From positions 1 to 19,096 of the forward strand of contig JAHBMJ010001884.1 in assembly GCA_018398765.1 (NCBI GenBank): a stretch of 19,096 nt of DNA, read 5' to 3'. A model generated the notes under the pieces. It ran no database searches, had not been told where the DNA came from, and saw nothing but the letters and a program-made list of their open reading frames with translations. The stretch is from Chromera velia. Taxonomy: Eukaryota; Sar; Chromeraceae. Shown here piece after piece: positions 7,530 through 15,797 of the stretch; the first letter of the stretch is position 1; each line of letters starts with the position of its first letter. Made by a program: the position numbers and the translations under genes.

Positions 7530-9178
7530 GTGAGTTTACTTGGTGCCGCTCTGCATATCATGCTTCAAACTCGTGTTGTGTTCCTCCCCCCCCTTTCTGT
7601 GTCTGCTGTTGTGGCTGCCGTGGTTTAGTGAGCCCATGTTTTGTTTTCCGGAAGGCGGGATATCAAAGGTCCGGCGCTAGCCCGGAAGCCCTCCCGAAGG
7701 ACTGGGGACAGTGACTCCCCTACGGAAAGCACCATGAGCCATCACGGGTTGCTGCGTCCGCTCCAAGCTTCTGCTCTTCGTTTGCGATTAGATTCTTCGA
7801 CCGTTCGAGGTCTATTGTTCCAGACTTCTTGCTTCCCTTCGGAGCGTCAGCTCAGTGCCTTTTTGTTGAATGGGGAGGACCGATCTTTTCTCAGCTTTGC
7901 CGTGGATCCAACTTCTCCTGAATCGTTCGGGAAGGTGGTGGGAGGTGGTTGTACAACATCCCATCTCTTGTGAAATCAAAACCAGAGGCTTACGAGAAAA
8001 AACAAATACTCTCCCATAGCTCTTCCAGTCTGAGCGACGCACTGAAACAGCAACCCTGGCCGCGAGCGTCTTTCTTCCCGGAGGTTTGGTCGGTTTGTTC
8101 CGCTTGTCTTTGCCCTGTGTGCCTGCTGGATTGACTTGTGTGCAGCCTTGAGCACCCGAATAGGACCGACGCGCTCTCTCTTCAGAACACTTTTTGCAAA
8201 TTCGACTGATGAGACGAATAAAAACCGTTCCTCCTTTCTTAATTCCGGGAGGGCCACAAGGATGGGGAGCTGTGGAGTGTCCGCAGTTCGTTCAGCATAT
8301 TAGGTGAATCGGCTTTGGTGCGTAGTGGCATAAGAGATTTCCGTGCACCCATGCAGAAATGTGACTACATGTTCTCTGTGGAGTGGCAGTACTTTTATTG
8401 GTGTTCGCCATTTACATTTCTCTTGGAGAGCTACCACTGTACACAGGTCATTCAGCAAAACTGCCTAGGTGTCTTTAAGGTCTGGCAGTTTCCCTCTGTG
8501 AGTATGCATTTGCAAGGCTGCATTCTGGACAGGCCCCTCGTCGTCTCAACTTTATTACCATGCATCGATATGGTGTCTTTCCAATTTGTTCTATGCTTTC
8601 GTGAGTAAAAGCATGCCTGACGTGAAAAATGAAATGAAAGAACACGTGTGTTTGCAGGCAGCTACCGCGATGGAGTGACTGTGCCGATCCCTGATGGGCA
8701 GGACCTTCCTTGACCTCATGCAGCCTCAGGCTGATGATCAAGTTCGTGCATCGCCCTCAAAGGAGATCGATCCGGGTGGGTGCGTGGTGAAGGGGGGGCC
8801 GTATGTCATGATGATTATGTGAGAACAGGGGATCGGCAAATCGGAGTTTTTTCTTTTTCGGTACACAGAAAGAAGCCTTGTGCAGACAGAAAGAGACTCT
8901 CCATTTTCTGCAGGTTTGTGTATCTGTACTTTCGTTTGCTCCTGAACATGTCATTTTCCCCTCCCGCTTTGCATGGTCGTCTGTCACTGTGTCTTGCTTT
9001 TTGGGCGAGTGAGTCGTAAAACCGATTCAGATATTGTTACTGTGCATGTCTAGATGCGCATATGTGTGCAGACAAGGAAATCGTGAATGTCTTACATGTA
9101 TGTGACAGCCTGTGCCTGACAGTGTTTGTCTGTACGTGTGAATGCATGCATCCATGTGTGCATGTCTGTCTGTTTGTT

Positions 9179-9229
<51 letters not shown>

Positions 9230-10376
9230 ATGTATGTATGTTGTGTCAGCCTTGTTTTGTCGCCAAACTTGCCTTCTAGACCGACTGACCTGATGTATGT
9301 CTTTTTTCTGCTTTTTACTTCTCTCTCCACTGATGGCAGTGCTCCATGGTCTCCCTTTGTCTGTTTGTTCCTTTTACTGCTTTTCGATTGGTTGGTAGCC
9401 TAGTTCGTTCGTTCCTTCCTTCCTTCCTTCCTTCCTGAGACCAATCGTCTTCCCTTCCCCTTCCCTTCCCACCCTTCCAGGCTTTTGTTTGTATCGACTG
9501 GACTGGAGTCTCTGAGGGTGTGTGAGTGGCTGCGTCAGTCCTCTTCTGGTCTGGGCGTCTCTCCGAGTGAGGAGGAGGGGAGAGGGGGAGATCCTTTGGA
9601 AGCTGTTGTTCAGGGGGCTCGAAATCTGAGGTCTTTGTTTTTGGTTATTCTGGCGGTAGGGCTTCGTTTGACAAGAGTGGGGGATTTGGCTGGAGGATGG
9701 TTCCTCTCAAGGACGGTAGAGGGGGGAGGGGCGGATCTAGTGGGATCATCCGGACTTAGTGACGTTGAGGACGGCGTCGAGGCAATGGAGGGGGCAAGCT
9801 CTGTTTATTTGGGGTCTCAGAACGGTTCTCTGTCCTCCTCAGCAGGCAGGATGAAAGCAGGGGTCTGCGTGGCATTTTTTCACGTGGGCCTACTTTACAT
9901 GGCACTGAAGACTCTTTCTGGTAGGCCTAGCTGTGTTGGAATTGGGGGGGTGCGGAGTGAATTTGGGGGGGGAAAGAAAAGGCGAGACGAATTTGAGCAA
10001 GTGTCTGTGCAAATGTCTCTTCAATCCTTTTCTCTCTCTCCCTCTCTGTCTCTCTCATTTTGTGTGTGTGTGTGTGTCTGTGTGTTTCTAAGTATGCTTA
10101 TTGGTCTGCCCCCCTCTTTTCCCCGATGCATGCAGCCACGTACCTTCTGTGCGTCCCCTCCACGGACCTTGCGTATTTCGTGGCCGTGCATGATCTGGTC
10201 GTGAAGGTGATCAAACTAGGGCTCAAGCTTGCTGACTACTCGCCTCCCTCTCTGTTCTCTTCCTCGTCGCGTCAAAGTACAACTGGGAGAAAGTGGTGGG
10301 GCAAACGCTCAAAAAGCAAGAAGCGAAGGGGACGGGAGAAGAAACGAAAGCGGAAGGGTCGAGAGAAGAGAGATAA
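7219..10376 (+). CDS. Unrecognised multi-exon protein (plus strand, partly resolved)
   Basis: I do not recognise this protein. The best-supported part is the 3' end: exons 8914-9008, 9481-9920, 10136-10206 and 10278-10376 join with GT..AG sites in phases 2, 1 and 0 and end at TAA 10374-10376. Upstream, 7219-7529 (hydrophobic N-terminus), 7655-7934 and 8743-8818 are candidate exons, but their phases do not all agree, so an exon is missed, a base is wrong, or exon 1 belongs to another gene. The C-terminal part alternates hydrophobic beta-like strands (AGVCVAFFHVGLLYMAL, DLAYFVAVHDLVVK) with a long acidic/Gly/Ser loop and ends in a charged tail. The terminal exons are duplicated just downstream. 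Confidence 0.45.
7655..7934 (+). CDS. Candidate second exon, Ser/Arg-rich
   Basis: This open frame joins exon 1 in phase 2 if the acceptor is CCGGAAG at 7654. The better-looking acceptor TTTAG at 7628 would lead to a TAG soon after. It ends at GGGAAG|GTGGTG in phase 0. It begins RDIKGPALARKPSRRTGD; no domain recognised. Another open frame follows at about 7949-8090, so a frameshift or a different splice form is possible. Confidence 0.3.
7935..8742. other. Unresolved stretch of the plus-strand gene
   Basis: Longer than the other introns here. It holds a coding-like open frame at about 7949-8090 (LVKSKPEAYEKKQ) out of frame with the preceding exon, and an open frame at 8315-8608 without splice support or a recognisable domain. 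At least one exon is probably hidden here. Confidence 0.35.
8743..8818 (+). CDS. Candidate exon before 8914-9008
   Basis: Ends at the good donor TAT|GTGAGA in phase 0, matching the phase-0 start of the next exon, across a compact 95-nt intron with a clear pyrimidine tract. It encodes SCIALKGDRSGWVRGEGG and then AVCHDDY. Its 5' boundary (ATCAAG at 8742) is a guess. Confidence 0.35.
8914..9008 (+). CDS. Exon of plus-strand gene
   Basis: 95 nt, acceptor TTTTCTGCAG, donor GTGAGT, phase 0 start and phase 2 end. It encodes VCVSVLSFAPEHVIFPSR and then FAWSSVTVSCFLG. The phase-2 end is completed by the single G that begins the next exon, giving ..GELLFVSTG... Confidence 0.5.
9164..9241. repeat. (TCTG)n microsatellite
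   Basis: Tetranucleotide run drifting into TATG units, in the intron between exons 8914-9008 and 9481-9920. Confidence 0.95.
9404..9436. repeat. (TTCC)n pyrimidine repeat near a 3' splice site
   Basis: TTCG/TTCC units, followed by CCCTTCCCCTTCCC up to the acceptor at 9480. The repeat makes an unusually long pyrimidine tract for exon 9481-9920. Confidence 0.9.
9481..9920 (+). CDS. Exon of plus-strand gene with long acidic/Gly-rich loop
   Basis: 440 nt, starting phase 2 after CCCTTCCAG and ending phase 1 at TCTG|GTAGGC. Begins LLFVSTGLESLRVCEWLRQ, then a Ser/Glu/Gly-rich middle, a hydrophobic stretch SLFLVILAVGLRL, a second loop, and a hydrophobic end AGVCVAFFHVGLLYMALKTLS. No family recognised; the alternation would suit beta strands with loops or a membrane-associated protein. 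Confidence 0.65.
10136..10206 (+). CDS. Penultimate exon of plus-strand gene (copy 1)
   Basis: 71 nt after the acceptor GATGCATGCAG, with a pyrimidine tract CCCCCCTCTTTTCCCC. Phase 1 start joins G|CC to give TLSATYLLCVPSTDLAYF. Ends phase 0 at GTGAAG|GTGATC. The same exon recurs at 10588, 11157 and 12480. Confidence 0.65.
10278..10376 (+). CDS. Terminal exon of plus-strand gene (copy 1)
   Basis: Preceded by a 71-nt intron with a CTGAC branch-like site, a TC-rich tract and CAAAG. In frame after ..DLVVK it reads YNWEKVVGQTLKKQEAK, then a Glu/Lys-rich tail, and stops at TAA 10374-10376. The alternative of reading straight through the intron gives a very basic, low-complexity frame that runs into the microsatellite, which is less likely. 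Confidence 0.6.
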   Translation, partial: YNWEKVVGQTLKKQEAKGTGEETKAEGSREER

Positions 10377-10440
10377 AGAAGGAAAGGATGGGGGACAGGG
10401 GTTCCTAAGTCGGGTTTTTCAACTGCGGAGGGCAAAGACT

Positions 10441-10892
10441 GAATTTGAGCAAGTGTCTGTGCAAATGTCTCTTCAATCCTTTTCTCTCTCTCCCTCTCTG
10501 TCTCTCTCATTTTGTGTGTGTGTGTGTGTCTGTGTGTTTCTAAGTATGCTTATTGGTCTGCCCCCCTCTTTTCCCCGATGCATGCAGCCACGTACCTTCT
10601 GTGCGTCCCCTCCACGGACCTTGCGTATTTCGTGGCCGTGCATGATCTGGTCGTGAAGGTGATCAAACTAGGGCTCAAGCTTGCTGACTACTCGCCTCCC
10701 TCTCTGTTCTCTTCCTCGTCGCGTCAAAGTACAACTGGGAGAAAGTGGTGGGGCAAACGCTCAAAAAGCAAGAAGCGAAGGGGACGGGAGAAGAAACGAA
10801 AGCGGAAGGGTCGAGAGAAGAGAGATAAAGAAGGAAAGGATGGGGGACAGGGGTTCCTAAGTCGGGTTTTTCAACTGCGGAGGGCAAAGACT
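10441..10892 (+). repeat. 452-bp tandem unit, copy 2, with duplicated terminal exons
   Basis: Carries second copies of both exons (10588-10658 and 10730-10828, TAA at 10826-10828) with intact acceptors. It could serve as an alternative 3' end with the same protein sequence and a different 3' UTR. Confidence 0.93.
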
Positions 10893-11053
10893 GAATTTGA
10901 GCAAGTGTCTGTGCAAATGTCTCTTCAATCCCTTTCTCTCTCCCCCACTCTGTCTCTCTTTCATTGTGTGTGTATGTGTGTGTGTCACGGTGTGTGTGTG
11001 TGTGTGTCACGGGGTGTGTGTGTGTGTGTGTGTGTGACACTGTGTGTGAGTGT

Positions 11054-11090
<37 letters not shown>

Positions 11091-11241
11091 CCTAAGTATG
11101 CTTATATATTAATTATTGGTCCGAGTCTGCCCCCCTCTTTTCCCCGATGCATGCAGCTACGTACCTTCTGTGCGTCCTCTCCATGGACCTTGCGTATTTC
11201 GTGGCCGTGCATGATCTGGTCGTGAAGGTGATCAAACTAGG
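10893..11241 (+). repeat. Truncated, diverged third copy of the 452-bp unit
   Basis: Matches copies 1 and 2 up to ATCAAACTAGG, then changes to unrelated sequence. Its microsatellite is much longer (about 10966-11091, (TG)n with CACGG interruptions), and it has coding differences from copies 1-2 (Pro to Leu and Thr to Met in VPSTD). Confidence 0.9.
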
Positions 11242-11266
11242 CCTCAGAACATCTTCAATTTTATAG
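11157..11266 (+). pseudogene. Third copy of the penultimate exon with a new short C-terminus
   Basis: The acceptor GATGCATGCAG is kept and phase 1 still fits exon 9481-9920. It reads TYLLCVLSMDLAYFVAVHDL. The second terminal exon (YNWEK...) is absent. Reading on gives VVKVIKLGLRTSSIL and TAG at 11264-11266. Probably a decayed duplicate, though usable as an alternative last exon. An identical copy lies at 12480-12589. Confidence 0.55.
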
Positions 11267-11302
11267 AGTAACTAATACTTGTGAGTCTGATGTCTCTGTT
11301 AG

Positions 11303-11867
11303 CGGCGACAGCCTGAGTGTCGTACTAAGGGCACCAATCAATCACTTATCGCTTATATGGCAGAATTTAGGTTAAATTTATATTTAACTAGATAATTAAT
11401 ATTATCTTAAAATATATATTTGTAATAATTTTAGATTGAAAGCTCAACGTGGTCATACTAAAATATAATATATATAGTGAAACTTATAGTATCGAGGATA
11501 TTGAGTCCTTTTCTCTAGGCTCCCCATGCGTAAAAAAATAAAAAAGTTAATTGCCCAAAATCACTTTTATTTTTTATTTTTTTATTGATTTTTTTGAAGC
11601 AGACACTTCAAGTTCAAAACTCAAAGCCCAGCTGAGGCAGAAAAATAAAAAAACCAATCTAGGAACCAATTCAGGTTTTAACATAAATTTATTTATTTAT
11701 TTTTTTACGTATGGGGAGCCTTTTTTCGTTTTCGAATAGGAAAACGTTCACGATCACGAAAAGGATGAAGGAGGACAACCCCAGCCTTTTCTCAAGCTTC
11801 GTACTAGTATAAGTGTAAGTGAGTAAGTGATTTATTGGTGCCCTAGGACACTCAGACACTGTCGCCG
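11303..11867. mobile_element. MITE-like AT-rich element with terminal inverted repeats (copy A)
   Basis: About 45-bp imperfect terminal inverted repeats: 11303-11348 begins CGGCGACAG and includes AGGGCACCAAT and AATCACTTA; 11824-11867 is its reverse complement ending CTGTCGCCG. The 565-bp interior is strikingly AT-rich and has no coding sequence, as in miniature inverted-repeat transposable elements. I could not define a target-site duplication. A second inverted repeat is nested inside. Confidence 0.7.
11518..11720. repeat. Nested inverted repeat inside the MITE-like element
   Basis: The segment at 11518-11542 (GGCTCCCCATGCGTAAAAAA) is the reverse complement, with small differences, of 11695-11720 (ending ACGTATGGGGAGCC). 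The arms enclose about 150 bp of A/T-rich sequence. This could be a second element inserted in the first, or part of one fold-back structure. Copied at 12841-13043. Confidence 0.75.
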
Positions 11868-12140
11868 TTTTATCTTTTAGAGGTCGCCCCGGCAAACAGC
11901 AGGGGTGTATTTGCACTGCAAATTTGATCAAAAGCCGGATTTTTGTTTTGTTTCTGACCCAGCTATAGTCCGACCTAGTCTAAGACAGCAGTAAGATTGT
12001 AATAGATCCGGTCCGATCGACGGCCATCCGCAAGCTCGATTAAGCTCGATAGGTGAAGCAATTAGGTAGGCCACGTGCAGAAGGATTGATCGATGCGTCA
12101 CCGACACACAGATAGGCAGATGTGATCACATCCCAGCTAG
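11868..12140. other. Non-coding spacer right of the MITE-like element
   Basis: Ordinary-composition sequence with no gene. It contains small palindromes such as TTTGCACTGCAAA and a repeated AGCTCGAT. Duplicated at 13191-13463. Confidence 0.6.
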
Positions 12141-12378
12141 AGAAGAGAGATAAAGAAGGAAAGGATGGGGGACAGGGGTTCCTAAGTCGGGTTTTTCAAC
12201 TGCGGAGGGCAAAGACTGAATTTGAGCAAGTGTCTGTGCAAATGTCTCTTCAATCCCTTTCTCTCTCCCCCACTCTGTCTCTCTTTCATTGTGTGTGTAT
12301 GTGTGTGTGTCACGGTGTGTGTGTGTGTGTGTCACGGGGTGTGTGTGTGTGTGTGTGTGTGACACTGTGTGTGAGTGT

Positions 12379-12412
<34 letters not shown>

Positions 12413-12479
12413 TCCTAAGTATGCTTATATATTAATTATTGGTCCGAGTCTGCCCCCCTCTTTTCCCCGATGCATGCAG

Positions 12480-12589
12480 CTACGTACCTTCTGTGCGTCC
12501 TCTCCATGGACCTTGCGTATTTCGTGGCCGTGCATGATCTGGTCGTGAAGGTGATCAAACTAGGCCTCAGAACATCTTCAATTTTATAG
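12480..12589 (+). pseudogene. Fourth copy of the penultimate exon
   Basis: Same sequence as 11157-11266, with TAG at 12587-12589, carried along in the 1.32-kb duplication. It is far from the body of the gene and is most likely not used. Confidence 0.55.
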
Positions 12590-12625
12590 AGTAACTAATA
12601 CTTGTGAGTCTGATGTCTCTGTTAG

Positions 12626-13190
12626 CGGCGACAGCCTGAGTGTCGTACTAAGGGCACCAATCAATCACTTATCGCTTATATGGCAGAATTTAGGTTAAAT
12701 TTATATTTAACTAGATAATTAATATTATCTTAAAATATATATTTGTAATAATTTTAGATTGAAAGCTCAACGTGGTCATACTAAAATATAATATATATAG
12801 TGAAACTTATAGTATCGAGGATATTGAGTCCTTTTCTCTAGGCTCCCCATGCGTAAAAAAATAAAAAAGTTAATTGCCCAAAATCACTTTTATTTTTTAT
12901 TTTTTTATTGATTTTTTTGAAGCAGACACTTCAAGTTCAAAACTCAAAGCCCAGCTGAGGCAGAAAAATAAAAAAACCAATCTAGGAACCAATTCAGGTT
13001 TTAACATAAATTTATTTATTTATTTTTTTACGTATGGGGAGCCTTTTTTCGTTTTCGAATAGGAAAACGTTCACGATCACGAAAAGGATGAAGGAGGACA
13101 ACCCCAGCCTTTTCTCAAGCTTCGTACTAGTATAAGTGTAAGTGAGTAAGTGATTTATTGGTGCCCTAGGACACTCAGACACTGTCGCCG
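12626..13190. mobile_element. MITE-like AT-rich element (copy B)
   Basis: Second copy of 11303-11867, created by the tandem duplication and not by an independent insertion, because the flanking DNA is duplicated with it. Confidence 0.7.
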
Positions 13191-13463
13191 TTTTATCTTT
13201 TAGAGGTCGCCCCGGCAAACAGCAGGGGTGTATTTGCACTGCAAATTTGATCAAAAGCCGGATTTTTGTTTTGTTTCTGACCCAGCTATAGTCCGACCTA
13301 GTCTAAGACAGCAGTAAGATTGTAATAGATCCGGTCCGATCGACGGCCATCCGCAAGCTCGATTAAGCTCGATAGGTGAAGCAATTAGGTAGGCCACGTG
13401 CAGAAGGATTGATCGATGCGTCACCGACACACAGATAGGCAGATGTGATCACATCCCAGCTAG

Positions 13464-14128
13464 AGAAAAGCTGCGGCTTTACCATGAACTCTTAAGCAAC
13501 ACTCAGGCAACCGACGATCGAAAAATACACGAATAAATATTGATGGGCCTGGAGGTAAGTAAACTACAGGCACCACAGTGCGGCCACACTCGGCCGATCG
13601 CACCATAAGTCTTTTCTCTTTCAACCAACATACAAACCAACGAGAACGCCCATTTAAATACAAGTTCTAAAACATGATTCTGCAGGCAGGCTGACAGCGG
13701 CCTAACACTGCCTGAGAACACGAAGAAAAAAAAAAGCACACACACAAAGAAAAACCGTCGGAATGACCCATGCCCATGCAGGTGTAGTGAGAAAGAGGGA
13801 GAGAAAGAGATCTGAAGAAGAAAATGAAGGTACGGAAAATTGAGAGAGAACAGAAGCACACAGCCACCCCGGGGTGGTCTTCTCCTTGCACCCGCTTCCG
13901 GAGCTCGAATCTATCTGTCTTTGCACACACACCAAAAAAACGGGTACAAAGAAAACAATGCAAACTGATGAATGGACAGCCTTCCCGAACTCTGACTGAC
14001 ACAAACGATTTCAACTTTTTGTTGTCGACGTGCCCATCCAAACATTTTCTTCCACTTATTCCCTTGCGTGTCTACAATTTTCATCTCACAAGCTATCTTG
14101 TCATCTCCCCCCACCGGCTTCCCCCTAG
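13464..14128. other. Convergent intergenic spacer / 3' UTR region
   Basis: Lies between the plus-strand gene and the stop codon of the minus-strand WD40 gene. Open frames here are low-complexity and lack splice logic. An AATAAA occurs on the plus strand near 13531. I see no gene. Confidence 0.55.
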
Positions 14129-15797
14129 CTACAGAGAAACACGAGTGAGGAAAATGAACGAATCCACACTGCCTGCCTTTGTTGATACCAGAGCCCCCAC
14201 AAGACCCGAATCCTGCCCGTGCCCCCTCAGAGACTGGACATACTCGTCCGCCTCCATCGGGGCAGCAGCCTGAGGAGGAAGGACAGCTGCTGTCTGCTGG
14301 ACAGACGGAGAACGGGAATGGATGGTCCCCCCACTGCCGTTACCGTTCATTCCCCCCTGACCTCCACGGCCAGGAGATACTACCCACGCTCGACGCACCC
14401 GTGCGTCTACTCTGCCACTGCCACTCCCTTCCTCTCCCTCCCCCCTGTATCGCTCGCTATCCGCATTCCACTGTGTTCTCTCTCTTTCGTCATCTTCCCC
14501 CCCGTCGTTACCTCCTTCTCCTTCCCCCCCTGCTTCTCTGAAGTCTTCGAGGCTTTCCTCCATCTCATCTGTCAATCCGTCATCGTCACTCACAATCGGA
14601 CCACCACCTCCACCCCACACCCTCCCACCACCGTTCAAGATCACACCCCCACCTCCGGGAGAACGTCTGAAGGCACCGTGAGGATCCCCGCGCTCAGCCT
14701 CTGCCTCAGGAGAGGCCGCCATGTGCGCGTCCCTCTCGCTGTCCCAACCCGGCACTGGGGTCGGCAGACTGCCGCCGGAGCCGGGGCCACCCCTGAAGTC
14801 CCGCCGTCCCTGGAACAGAGGGGAAGCACGCGACGACTGCATCATCATCATCATGGACTGGGGGGGACTCATGGACGTTCCCCCCTCAGGGCGACCTGGG
14901 TGCTGTGCCGCTGCCATCCGAGGAGGGGGCTCATGTCCGTTCTGAGAAGGAGGATGATGCGCAACCGGTAAGTGGCCATCGTGTGAGTGCATGCCGCCCC
15001 CGGTGATCGTTGAGAAAATGGATGAGAAGAGATTGGAAATCGAGGGATGCTCTCCTCTTGAACCCGTTTCCATTTCTCCCCCCCTTTCCCCCCGACGCCC
15101 CAGTACCCCTGGCCCCCCTTGGGCCCCTGCTCCTCCCCAACCACGGCGGAATCCCTGATTCCATTGGTGGAGAGCCTGCAAACGCCCCGGCATCCCCTGT
15201 GGTACATGTCCTGGAGGGCTTCCGACCATCCGACGCTGTTCCTGATTCCCCCCCGGAGGCACAACCCCACTCCTGTTCCTGGATCCGGAGGGATGGGGGT
15301 AGTAGGCATGTGCCCCCCCGCCCCCTCTAGACCCAGGTCTCCGTATGAGGTTATGCGCTTCGGGTGGCTCACCATAGGGTGCCGCCTGGATATGCCGGTT
15401 GCCCCTCCTGAAGGCAGCAGGAGAAGGCCTGCCCCCCCCCCCACCCCCTCCCTGATGACCCCCGGCTGCCCCCGAGCTAGCGACAAAACTGGCGGGGCCT
15501 CTGAGAGAGCCTGTGAAGGAGATCAGACCTCGATTCAGCTGCCGAGCTAAGGAGGTATTCTCCTCGCTTCCCTCCATCGGCCCTCCATCCTCCCCCATGC
15601 CCATGCCGGGGGCCACACCAGGAGCACCAGCACCAACAGAAGGGGAGACGAGAGGGAGGACGGAGCTTGAGGAGAACCCAAACACCCCTCCCGCCGAATG
15701 GCCGTACCCCGTTCGTCCGGGTGCCTCGATGACTCGAATGGCGCTCTCGTCAGTCCCTGCCGTAATGATGTGGCTGTCGTCGGCGAGGTAGAGGGAC
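14129..15797 (-). CDS. Last exon: final WD repeat and Gly/Pro/Ser-rich tail
   Basis: 1669 nt, acceptor CCTTCCTGCAG, phase 2. The first 35 residues form the last WD repeat (RSLYLADDSHIITAGTDESA). The remaining roughly 500 residues are low complexity: GGGGGGG runs, poly-Met/Ser-rich and HH/PP-rich parts, then an acidic stretch (DEMEESLEDF, GGEDDERER), ending EADEYVQSLRGHGQDSG and a short hydrophobic tail before TAG. The opposite strand shows long C-rich open frames that are shadows of this tail. Confidence 0.85.

Larger units (their letters stand above)
9989..10440 (+). repeat. 452-bp tandem unit, copy 1
   Basis: Starts in the intron at GAATTTGAGCAAG and runs through both terminal exons of the plus-strand gene. 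Copy 2 (10441-10892) follows directly and I see no difference between them. Copy 3 (from 10893) is diverged and truncated. Confidence 0.93.
10816..12140. repeat. 1.32-kb tandem duplication, copy A
   Basis: This unit recurs at 12141-13463. The only difference I find is two fewer bases in the (TG)n tract of copy B. The left edge, junction and right edge share AGAGAA, a microhomology consistent with replication slippage or end-joining. It starts at the stop-codon region of terminal exon copy 2. Confidence 0.95.
12141..13463. repeat. 1.32-kb tandem duplication, copy B
   Basis: Direct repeat of 10816-12140, apparently identical apart from one TG unit in the microsatellite (about 12291-12414). It includes a truncated penultimate exon (12480-12589) and the second inverted-repeat element (12626-13190). 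Confidence 0.95.

Noticed and set aside
8659-8720. Possible exon after the TTTGCAG acceptor (SYRDGVTVPIPDGQ)
   Set aside because: All frames close within about 60 nt and no donor follows in frame.
9037-9403. Open frames on both strands of the TCTG repeat (QTDRQTDR and CLSVCLSV types)
   Set aside because: Produced by the tetranucleotide repeat lacking stops; the interval is an intron.
10060-11225. Long plus-strand frames with a KKRRGREKKRKRKG basic stretch and CVCVCV runs
   Set aside because: The frame reads through a 71-nt intron and the (TG)n tract. The spliced reading YNWEKVVGQT fits phases better. Kept only as a less likely alternative to exon 10278-10376.
10675-12365. Minus-strand frames with HTHTHT runs
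   Set aside because: Translation of the (TG)n microsatellite.
11551-13254. Small AT-rich open frames repeated in both copies (with FIFYFFIDFF and similar)
   Set aside because: They lie within the MITE-like element, consist of A/T-biased residues, have no domain, and are duplicated only because the DNA is.
14179-15791. Long plus-strand Pro-rich frames opposite the WD40 gene
   Set aside because: Complement of the Gly-rich WD40 tail; the minus strand has a 1.67-kb frame with correct splice phase and a WD repeat.
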